This document shows positions 7,532 through 11,863 of a DNA stretch of 11,863 nucleotides, piece after piece. The DNA is from an uncultured Anaerovibrio sp. (GTDB lineage: Bacteria; Bacillota; Negativicutes; Selenomonadales; Selenomonadaceae). The stretch lies in assembly GCA_902785445.1 (NCBI GenBank), contig CACZYN010000105.1, forward strand, positions 1 to 11,863, written 5' to 3'. Numbering within the stretch: the stretch's first letter is position 1; every line of letters begins with the position of its first letter. The notes below the pieces were generated by a model. The model saw only the letters and a list, made by a program, of their open reading frames with translations. It did no database searches and was not told the origin of the DNA. The position numbers were made by a program, and so were the translations under genes.

Positions 7532-8077
7532 TTATCTATTGTCCGATTCAATCAGACCATATTTGCCGTCAGCCCGGCGATAAACCACATTTACTTCCTC
7601 AGTATCTGCATCCCGGAATACAAAGAAATCGTGATTCAAGAGATTCATCTGCATGATAGCCTCTTGTACATCCATTGGCTTTACTACAAACTTCTTTCTC
7701 TTAACGATTGGATACTCTTCGTCATCATCCTCCTGAGCTGGAGCCGCTGGGGAAGCAAAGGCTTCGTCCAACAAAGTACCATCCCGGAACCGGCGCTGCA
7801 TCTTGGTCTTATGTTTATGAATCTGCCGTTCCAGCTTCTCAATAACCAAATCTATGGAAGCATACATATCATGGGAGGCCTCCTCGCCACGCAGGAGCAC
7901 ACCCTGTACCGGAACGGTTACTTCAACCATATGGCGTTCCTTTATAACACTCAGCAATACAGAAATCTCACCAACTGAGTCGAAATAGCGAGTAATCTTA
8001 CCGATCCGCTTTTCCACATAGTCTCTTAAAGCCGGAGTAATTTCTACATTTTTGCCTCTAACGGTGAATGTTGTCAT
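7532..8077 (-). CDS. hpf: Ribosome hibernation promoting factor, long form
   Basis: A 181-residue protein in two parts. Residues 1-105 are the RaiA/HPF domain that binds the 30S decoding site (starts FTVRGKNVEITPALRDYVEKR; basic helix KLERQIHKHKTKMQRR, 81-96). An acidic Ala/Pro/Asp linker spans 108-121. The C-terminal domain, 123-181, has IVKRKKFVVKPMDVQEAIMQMNLLNHDFFVFRD-type sequence and dimerises to pair two 70S ribosomes as 100S particles. The extra domain and length define the long form of Firmicutes, distinct from short enterobacterial HPF. The start ATG at 8077 follows AAAGGGGATG. It is a single gene between two terminators. Its place ahead of secA-prfB matches the order in Bacillus. 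In the family, expression rises in stationary phase or stress; the control here cannot be read from sequence. Confidence 0.96.
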   Translation of the reverse strand: MTTFTVRGKNVEITPALRDYVEKRIGKITRYFDSVGEISVLLSVIKERHMVEVTVPVQGVLLRGEEASHDMYASIDLVIEKLERQIHKHKTKMQRRFRDGTLLDEAFASPAAPAQEDDDEEYPIVKRKKFVVKPMDVQEAIMQMNLLNHDFFVFRDADTEEVNVVYRRADGKYGLIESDNR

Positions 8078-8104
8078 AATAACATCCCCTTTCCAAGTTT
8101 CTGT

Positions 8105-8133
8105 ATTTTATATATTCTCCATAATGATGAAAA
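8105..8133 (-). promoter_or_regulatory. Possible promoter for hpf
   Basis: On the minus strand TTTTCA (8128-8133), 17 bp, TAAAAT (8105-8110). The -10 is good and the -35 is poor, with a leader of about 20 bases. The AT-rich stretch around it could hide another promoter, including one for an alternative sigma factor. Confidence 0.35.
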
Positions 8134-8182
8134 TACCTGCAAAAGATACCAAAAAATATAAAGGAAAAGGGGAAGGCTTAAC

Positions 8183-8220
8183 CATTTAAAAAGCGGTTTG
8201 GATTAATCATCCAAACCGCT
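8183..8220 (-). terminator. Intrinsic terminator of the cold-shock gene
   Basis: A perfect 12-bp stem (8192-8203 with 8209-8220, AGCGGTTTGGAT pairing with ATCCAAACCGCT) with a 5-base loop, followed on the minus strand by TTTTTAAATGG. It begins 7 bp after the csp stop. Confidence 0.9.
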
Positions 8221-8227
8221 GTGTGTT

Positions 8228-8431
8228 TTATGCCTGTTTCTTTACTACGTTGGCTGCCTGAGGACCGCGAGCTCCCTCTACAATCTCAAACTCCACTGCC
8301 TGTCCTTCGCTAAGGGTCTTAAAGCCCTCATCAACAATAGCAGAGAAATGAACGAACACATCGTCGCCGCCTTCACGCTCAATAAACCCATAACCCTTCT
8401 CGGCACTAAACCATTTTACCTTTCCTTCCAT
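8228..8431 (-). CDS. csp: Cold-shock protein of the CspA/CspB family
   Basis: A 67-residue single cold-shock domain, the standard length for the family. Seen: KVKWFSAEKGYGFI with RNP1 motif KGYGFI (residues 12-17), and RNP2 VFVHFSAI (25-32); the usual conserved end VEFEIVEGARGPQAANV is present. It binds single-stranded RNA and DNA in the cytoplasm and loosens mRNA structure. Start ATG at 8431 follows a full AGGAGG at good spacing. It is a single-gene unit with its own promoter and terminator. The paralog name (cspA, B, C, D) cannot be decided from sequence alone, and many such proteins are expressed constitutively rather than after cold. A leader hairpin (described separately) could contribute to control. 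Confidence 0.96.
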   Translation of the reverse strand: MEGKVKWFSAEKGYGFIEREGGDDVFVHFSAIVDEGFKTLSEGQAVEFEIVEGARGPQAANVVKKQA

Positions 8432-8455
8432 AATGAACCTCCTAAGAATTACAAC

Positions 8456-8471
8456 CCGGTTCTCCTACCGG
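8456..8471 (-). promoter_or_regulatory. Leader hairpin of the csp mRNA with an SD-like loop
   Basis: On the coding strand CCGGT, loop AGGAGA, ACCGG: a 5-bp GC-rich stem whose loop carries a Shine-Dalgarno-like AGGAG. The true ribosome site AGGAGG is about 15 bases further on. It lies between the predicted promoter and the start codon. A role in control or mRNA stability is inference. Confidence 0.4.
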
Positions 8472-8484
8472 AACTTACTCCTTT

Positions 8485-8513
8485 ATTTTACCACCTTTAG
8501 TTACACCCTTCAA
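8485..8513 (-). promoter_or_regulatory. Predicted sigma-A promoter for csp
   Basis: On the minus strand TTGAAG (8508-8513), 17 bp, TAAAAT (8485-8490). A very AT-rich tract upstream (8514-8590) could act as an UP element. The leader would be about 50 bases. Confidence 0.68.
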
Positions 8514-8579
8514 CCATTATGGTGATAAACTTTTAACTTTCGCAAAATTCGAAATTTTCTAAAGTAAAAAACATTAACT

Positions 8580-8620
8580 ATTAAAAAAATAAAGTGGCCG
8601 TCATAATAACGGTCACTTTA
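8580..8620 (-). terminator. Intrinsic terminator of the amino acid transporter operon
   Basis: Arms TAAAGTGACCGT and ACGGCCACTTTA on the minus strand (12 bp with one A-C mismatch; plus-strand arms 8590-8601 and 8609-8620), followed by TTTTTTTAATAG. It begins 4 bp after the ATPase gene stop. The stem pairs slightly better in plus-strand RNA, but no plus-strand gene is present. Confidence 0.85.
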
Positions 8621-8624
8621 TTCG

Positions 8625-9344
8625 TTACAATATTTTTGAGAAGAACAACTTGGTCCGTTCCTCCCGAGGATTTTCAAACACCTCTTTCGGAGGCCCCTGT
8701 TCGATAATCTGTCCATCATCCACAAACAGCAGCCGGTCACCTACTTCACGGGCAAAGCCCATCTCGTGGGTTACCACAGCCATGGTCATACCCTTATTGG
8801 CCAGATCCTTCATTACATCCAAAACTTCCTTAACCATCTCCGGGTCCAAAGCAGAGGTTGGCTCATCAAAGAGCATTACCTTTGGCTGCATGGCCAAGGC
8901 TCTGGCGATAGCCACTCGCTGCTGCTGTCCGCCGGATAACTGTGGTGGATAGGCATCAGCTTTATCCGAAAGACCTACCTGAGCCAACAGCTCCTGGGCA
9001 ATCTTTTCCGCATCCTCTTTTTTCATGCCCCGAACCTTTATAGGCGCCAAGGTGATATTTTGCAGTACCGTCATATGTGGGAAGAGATTAAACCGTTGGA
9101 ACACCATGCCAATTTCTTCCCGGGCTTTATTGATATTGGCCTCGCCATTCAGCTCAATACCATCAACCACCACCTCACCAGAGGTAGGAACCTCCAGCAT
9201 ATTCATGCAGCGAAGCAGTGTGCTCTTGCCGGAACCGGATGGACCGATAATAACCACAACTTCCTGAGGATTAATATGCAAATCAATCCCCTTTAGTACC
9301 TCGTGGTCCTCAAAGGATTTATGTAAATCTTTAATATCTATCAT
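8625..9344 (-). CDS. glnQ: Polar amino acid ABC transporter, ATP-binding protein
   Basis: A 239-residue ATPase that powers uptake of a polar amino acid at the inner face of the cytoplasmic membrane. Seen: Walker A GPSGSGKST (34-42), Q-loop VFQ (81-83), signature LSGGQQQR (136-143), Walker B VMLFDEP (156-162), D-loop SALD, and H-loop histidine at 193 in VVTHEM. Length and the MIDIKDLHKSF opening match the GlnQ/HisP/ArtM group. Its ATG overlaps the permease stop codon by 4 bp (ATGA), implying translational coupling; an AGAGGTTG sequence inside the permease end serves as ribosome site. The symbol is by family; the substrate could be glutamine, glutamate, histidine, arginine or cystine, and sequence alone does not separate these. 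Confidence 0.93.
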   Translation of the reverse strand: MIDIKDLHKSFEDHEVLKGIDLHINPQEVVVIIGPSGSGKSTLLRCMNMLEVPTSGEVVVDGIELNGEANINKAREEIGMVFQRFNLFPHMTVLQNITLAPIKVRGMKKEDAEKIAQELLAQVGLSDKADAYPPQLSGGQQQRVAIARALAMQPKVMLFDEPTSALDPEMVKEVLDVMKDLANKGMTMAVVTHEMGFAREVGDRLLFVDDGQIIEQGPPKEVFENPREERTKLFFSKIL

Positions 9345-9997
9345 TTTGTCTTCAACCTCTTTTCCATATACGCCACTAGACGGGAAATGGCCAAGGTCAT
9401 TACCAAATAAATCAAGGCCACACTAAGCCAAATTTCCAAGGAACCGTAGGTGCGGGCAATAATCAGCTGCCCCCGTCGGGTCAACTCCTCAAATCCAATA
9501 ACAGATACCAAGGAGGAATCCTTCAGCAGGGCGATAAATTCGTTGCCAAGAGGCGGAATAATATTTTTAAAGGCCTGAGGTATAATTATGTAACGCATGG
9601 TCTGGGTCCAGGTCATCCCCAAAGACCGGCCGGCCTCCATCTGACCACTGTCGATGGCCTGAATACCAGCCCGGAAAATCTCAGCAATATAAGCACCGGA
9701 GTTAATACCGCAAGCGGTGATAGCCGCTAAAAAAGGGTCTACCCGCTGGTCTAAAATAATCGGCAGGGCAAAATAAATAAGGAATATCTGCACCAGCAAC
9801 GGTGTACCCCGCAGAAAGTCCGTATAAATTGCCGCCAAAATACTAAGGGGCTTAATATGACTTATGCGGGCAATCCCCACAAACATACCTATTATAAGTC
9901 CCAAAAATACTGAAATAGCTGTAATCTGAATGGTAATGCCCGCTCCCAAAATCAATAAGGGAAAGGATTGGACCACCAAATCCATATTAAAACTCAT
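9341..9997 (-). CDS. glnP: Polar amino acid ABC transporter, permease
   Basis: A 218-residue integral membrane protein of the His/Glu/Gln/Arg permease family. It has about five hydrophobic segments (near 12-42, 50-83, 88-108, 145-168 and 187-209). The coupling (EAA) loop EAGRSLGMTWTQTMRYIIIPQA (121-142) docks on the ATPase. A homodimer would form the channel. I chose the ATG at 9997 because AGGTGA stands five bases upstream; a GTG at 10006 would add three residues (MNK) but lacks a ribosome site. It is the first gene after a strong promoter and is followed by the ATPase gene with a 4-bp overlap. The binding-protein gene lies upstream behind a terminator. glnP is a family name, not a proven substrate. 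Confidence 0.92.
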   Translation of the reverse strand: MSFNMDLVVQSFPLLILGAGITIQITAISVFLGLIIGMFVGIARISHIKPLSILAAIYTDFLRGTPLLVQIFLIYFALPIILDQRVDPFLAAITACGINSGAYIAEIFRAGIQAIDSGQMEAGRSLGMTWTQTMRYIIIPQAFKNIIPPLGNEFIALLKDSSLVSVIGFEELTRRGQLIIARTYGSLEIWLSVALIYLVMTLAISRLVAYMEKRLKTK

Positions 9998-10041
9998 TTT
10001 ATTCACCTGACCATTTATAATTTTTTCACTATAACGGTATA

Positions 10042-10071
10042 ATTATACATTCCTATCTATATAGGTGTCAA
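10042..10071 (-). promoter_or_regulatory. Near-consensus promoter for the permease-ATPase pair
   Basis: On the minus strand a perfect TTGACA (10066-10071), 18-bp spacer, and perfect TATAAT (10042-10047). The spacer contains an inverted repeat CCTAT-ATAG-ATAGG (10052-10065), and the -10 box lies inside the 12-bp palindrome GTATAATTATAC (10037-10048). Either could be an operator. The -35 begins a few bases after the T-run of the upstream terminator. Confidence 0.82.
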
Positions 10072-10102
10072 GGAAAAAGGGGTGTTGCCACAGCAACACC
10101 CC
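10072..10102 (-). terminator. Intrinsic terminator after the binding-protein gene
   Basis: A perfect 10-bp stem (10079-10088 with 10093-10102, GGGGTGTTGC pairing with GCAACACCCC), 4-base loop, then TTTTTCCT on the minus strand. It lies 22 bp after the glnH stop and separates it from the permease gene. Confidence 0.92.
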
Positions 10103-10124
10103 CATGAATATTCACTATATAAGA

Positions 10125-10898
10125 TTATTTCTTGCCGCCAAACCATTTAGCGTAAATCTTATCGTATTCACCATTATCCTTCAGCTTCTTCAGAGCGGCA
10201 TTAATCTTGCTCTGGAGCTCAGTATCCTTCTTGTTGATGGCGATACCATAGTCCTCAGCAGTCAAGAGATCTGGCAATACCTTTACCTTATCGTTTTTGG
10301 ACTCAACGATATAACGATCATTTACCGGACGGTCATTGATAACTGCATCTACACCCTTGGCAGCCAACTCGATAAAGGTATCAGCGGAAGAGTTCAGCTC
10401 CTTAACCTGAGCGCCCTCAATCTTCTTGGCCTCAGTAGCGGAAGTAGTACCAATCTGTACAGCAATCTTCTTGCCCTTCAAATCAGCAAAGCTCTTAATG
10501 CTGTCATTATCCTTTGGCAGCATAATGCTAAGGCCGGATTTGTAGTAAGAATCCGAGAATAATACCTTCTGCTTACGCTCTTCATTTATGGTCATACCGG
10601 AAATAATAACATCAATGTTACCAGCCTCTAATGAAGGAATAAGTCCATCAAAAGCCAGATTGTTTATTTCAACCTTATAGCCCATTTCCTGCCCAATAGC
10701 CCGAATAAGATCCATATCGAAGCCTTCATAAGCAGTTGGGTCTGCTCCCTGGAACTCAAATGGAGCAAAGTCGGCGTTAGTACCAACCTTCAAAACCTTT
10801 TCGCCGTCAGCAGCCTTCTTGTCATTTCCACAACCTGCAACCATAGCCATAACAGCCATCAATGCAGCCATACATAACACTAAGATTTTCTTTGACAT
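10125..10898 (-). CDS. glnH: Polar amino acid ABC transporter, substrate-binding lipoprotein
   Basis: A 257-residue family 3 extracellular solute-binding protein, tethered outside the cytoplasmic membrane, that delivers an amino acid to the permease. Seen: signal peptide with lipobox VAGC, lipidated cysteine at 23, a charged spacer, then FAPFEFQ (44-50), EGFDMDLIRAIG (58-69), LIPSLEAGNIDVIISGMTI (86-104) and EERKQKVLFSDSYY (106-119). Arg108 is the expected ligand carboxylate contact. The start is the ATG at 10898, ten bases after GGGGAGG; an in-frame ATG at 10925 would place the ribosome site inside the coding region and is rejected. A 35-bp palindrome lies 27 bp upstream. A terminator follows directly, so glnH is a separate transcript from glnPQ. 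The substrate is not certain. Confidence 0.93.
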   Translation of the reverse strand: MSKKILVLCMAALMAVMAMVAGCGNDKKAADGEKVLKVGTNADFAPFEFQGADPTAYEGFDMDLIRAIGQEMGYKVEINNLAFDGLIPSLEAGNIDVIISGMTINEERKQKVLFSDSYYKSGLSIMLPKDNDSIKSFADLKGKKIAVQIGTTSATEAKKIEGAQVKELNSSADTFIELAAKGVDAVINDRPVNDRYIVESKNDKVKVLPDLLTAEDYGIAINKKDTELQSKINAALKKLKDNGEYDKIYAKWFGGKK

Positions 10899-10925
10899 GA
10901 AAAAATTCCTCCCCTTTTGGAACAT

Positions 10926-10960
10926 AATACATTATTATGTCATAGACATAATAATGTATT
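10926..10960 (-). repeat. 35-bp near-perfect palindrome upstream of glnH, probable operator
   Basis: Arms AATACATTATTATGTC (10926-10941) and GACATAATAATGTATT (10945-10960) are exact reverse complements around ATA. Each arm itself holds a smaller dyad of the form ACAT-4-ATGT (10929-10940 and 10946-10957), spaced 17 bp. It lies between the preceding gene's possible terminator and the glnH ribosome site. A weak promoter, TTAATA-17-CATAAT, can be drawn across it. It is probably a binding site for a dimeric or paired regulator; the regulator is unknown. Confidence 0.6.
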
Positions 10961-10995
10961 AATATAGAAGCCCGGAGTAAAAAACGCCGGGCCTC
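10960..10995 (-). terminator. Possible terminator of the zinc-ribbon gene
   Basis: On the minus strand GAGGCCCGG, an 11-base loop containing six T, then CCGGGCTTC: nine pairs with one G-U, followed by TATATTAATAC. The T-run after the stem is weak, so efficiency is uncertain. Confidence 0.55.
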
Positions 10996-11011
10996 ATTGC
11001 CAACTATCTAA

Positions 11012-11302
11012 TTAGCCGTTTTTCTTTGCCTGAAAGCAATCCCGACAATATACTGGGCGGTCATTCTTTGGTTCAAATGGAACCTCGGTCTCCTTACCGC
11101 ACTCAGCACACACTACAGTGAACATCTGACGCTGGCCTCTTTCTTCGCCATCACGGCTACGGCGACGCTTGTCACGGCAATCGCGACAACGAACTGGTTT
11201 GTTCTCAAACCCCTTCTCTGCATAAAATTCCTGCTCTCCTGCGCTAAAGATGAACTCCTTGCCACAGTCCTTGCATACCAAAGTCTCGTCTTCAAAACTC
11301 AT
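11012..11302 (-). CDS. Small protein with two zinc ribbons, function unknown
   Basis: A 96-residue basic protein with four CxxC pairs arranged as two ribbons. The first is C10-C13 (LVCKDCGKEF) with C39-C42 (VRCRDCRDK); the second is C65-C68 (VVCAECGKE) with C86-C89 (VYCRDCF). They are joined by an Arg-rich stretch (RDKRRRSRDGEERGQR, 43-58). Each ribbon should hold one zinc ion. The layout matches a widespread family annotated only as probable zinc-ribbon (CxxC...CxxC) proteins; no role is proven. Nucleic-acid or ribosome binding is a guess based on the basic linker. The ATG at 11302 follows GGGGGA eight bases upstream. A promoter is visible about 100 bp upstream and a possible terminator follows, so it is likely a single-gene unit. 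Confidence 0.85.
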   Translation of the reverse strand: MSFEDETLVCKDCGKEFIFSAGEQEFYAEKGFENKPVRCRDCRDKRRRSRDGEERGQRQMFTVVCAECGKETEVPFEPKNDRPVYCRDCFQAKKNG

Positions 11303-11398
11303 GAAAAAAATCCCCCATTTTACTATTTTGACATCCCATCTGTACTCTTACTAAACTTACCTAATTACAGGTGGCCAAAGAGACATCCTTACTCGTCA

Positions 11399-11427
11399 AG
11401 TATATATGTACAGGTGAAAAATTGCAA
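11399..11427 (-). promoter_or_regulatory. Predicted promoter for the zinc-ribbon gene
   Basis: On the minus strand TTGCAA (11422-11427), 17 bp, TATACT (11399-11404). The -35 starts 2 bp after the stop codon of the upstream gene. The leader would be about 90 bases. The octamer TACAGGTG (plus strand) lies in the spacer (11409-11416) and again in the leader (11366-11373). Confidence 0.6.
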
Positions 11428-11428
11428 G

Positions 11429-11863
11429 CTAAACTTTACAATATACATCCCAAATCCGATGAAATTTATCCTCAATATCCACCATATATGACTTATTGTC
11501 CATGAGGCGTGACTGTTTGAGGCGTTTTGGCAATTCGTGATGCAGCTCATTTAATTTGGAAATCTGCTTCCCAAGCTGAATAGCCTTCCCGGAATAGCTT
11601 CTGCTACCGTTGCTAATCAGCTCCGACAAACCAGCTGCCTGCAAAATGGTCTCGCCATAGCGCGACCCATGACTACAGCCCGACATGGTGATAACCGGTA
11701 CCCCCATGTAAAGCGCATCGCAGGTGGTAAGGCCTCCACAATAAGGAGAAGTATCTAAGGCAATATCAATATCCCGATACTGGGTAAGATAATCCGCACT
11801 AAAAGGCCGCAATTCCAATTTATCCGGATTGCCACCTACCCGCCGAAAACGGTTTCTGATAAT
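11429..11863 (-). CDS. SPINDLY/O-GlcNAc-transferase-like (GT41) glycosyltransferase, C-terminal part
   Basis: Only the last 144 residues are in the window; the frame is open to the right edge, so the start lies outside. Seen: RPFSADYLTQYRDIDIALDT (19-38), PYCGGLTTCDALYMGVPVIT (40-59), GCSHGSRYGETIL (62-74), GLSELI (78-83), and a C-terminal helix pattern ending FHRIWDVYCKV. This matches the end of the GT41 catalytic domain, where the TTCDAL and MGVPV strand/helix contacts the UDP-sugar. Family members carry N-terminal TPR repeats and attach GlcNAc or other sugars to Ser/Thr of proteins; in bacteria some act on flagellin or adhesins. Whether TPRs are present here cannot be seen. A TTG at 11818 gives an apparent internal start but it is mid-domain and not used. 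No convincing terminator follows the stop. Confidence 0.85.
   Translation of the reverse strand: MIRNRFRRVGGNPDKLELRPFSADYLTQYRDIDIALDTSPYCGGLTTCDALYMGVPVITMSGCSHGSRYGETILQAAGLSELISNGSRSYSGKAIQLGKQISKLNELHHELPKRLKQSRLMDNKSYMVDIEDKFHRIWDVYCKV

Noticed and set aside
8514..8590. AT-rich stretch with AAAATT-CGA-AATTTT (8544-8558) as an operator
   Set aside because: Short dyads of A and T are expected by chance in such AT-rich DNA; I only note it as a possible UP element.
9998..10006. GTG start for the permease at 10006
   Set aside because: No ribosome site precedes it, whereas AGGTGA is well placed for the ATG at 9997.
10899..10925. Upstream in-frame ATG giving a 266-residue glnH
   Set aside because: The extra nine residues (MFQKGRNFF) are encoded by the ribosome binding sequence AAGGGGAGG itself, and the ATG at 10898 gives a normal lipoprotein signal peptide.
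10926..10960. ArgR box or intrinsic terminator
   Set aside because: Paired ArgR boxes are normally about 21 bp centre to centre and carry TGAAT/ATTCA halves; here the spacing is 17 bp with ACAT/ATGT halves. The stem is AT-rich with no T-run after it, so it is a poor terminator.
1..11863. CRISPR array, tRNA, rRNA, insertion sequence, prophage, toxin-antitoxin or defence system
   Set aside because: No regularly spaced repeats, transposase, integrase, tRNA-like folds or recognisable defence domains were found, and coding on one strand with short gaps leaves no room for them.

Overview
The window (11,863 bp, all confident genes on the minus strand) looks like a core-genome segment of a Bacillota bacterium. 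It has moderate GC, strong AGGAGG-type ribosome binding sites, sigma-A-like promoters, and the hpf-secA-prfB order known from Firmicutes. The csaB, DUF5693 and SPINDLY-type glycosyltransferase genes would fit a Gram-negative-walled Firmicute (Negativicutes, Selenomonas-like). That placement is inference and no 16S or other marker is present to prove it.

Layout, read right to left in the direction of transcription. (1) 11863-11429: 3' end of a GT41/SPINDLY-like O-GlcNAc-transferase-type gene, cut by the window edge. (2) 11302-11012: a small protein with two zinc ribbons, with its own promoter and a possible terminator. (3) 10898-8625: a polar amino acid ABC transporter. The lipoprotein gene (glnH-like) is preceded by a 35-bp palindrome and ended by a terminator. 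A near-consensus promoter then drives the permease and ATPase genes, which overlap by 4 bp. (4) 8431-8228: a cold-shock protein with its own promoter and terminator. (5) 8077-7532: long-form ribosome hibernation factor hpf, ended by a strong terminator. (6) 7370-1: a tight run of genes, secA - prfB - DUF2993 protein - DUF5693 membrane protein - csaB (cut by the left edge), with gaps of only 8-27 bp and one visible promoter ahead of secA.

The most striking observation is that secA is broken. An out-of-frame deletion, estimated at 55-61 bp, sits near 6746. It removes the Walker B (DEVD) segment and splits the gene into a 222-codon 5' piece and a 610-codon 3' piece. SecA is normally essential, so this is either a sequence or assembly error, a strain with another functional secA, or a very unusual cell. 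Everything around it is intact.

Functionally the left operon joins protein export (secA), translation termination (prfB, here without the programmed frameshift) and envelope functions (a DUF2993 lipid-binding-like protein, a DUF5693 multi-pass protein, and a cell-wall pyruvyl transferase). I found no CRISPR array, tRNA, rRNA, insertion sequence or recognisably new defence or mobile system. No gap between genes exceeds 300 bp. What is unexplained is mostly regulatory: the palindrome before glnH, terminator/promoter joints, and leader hairpins.
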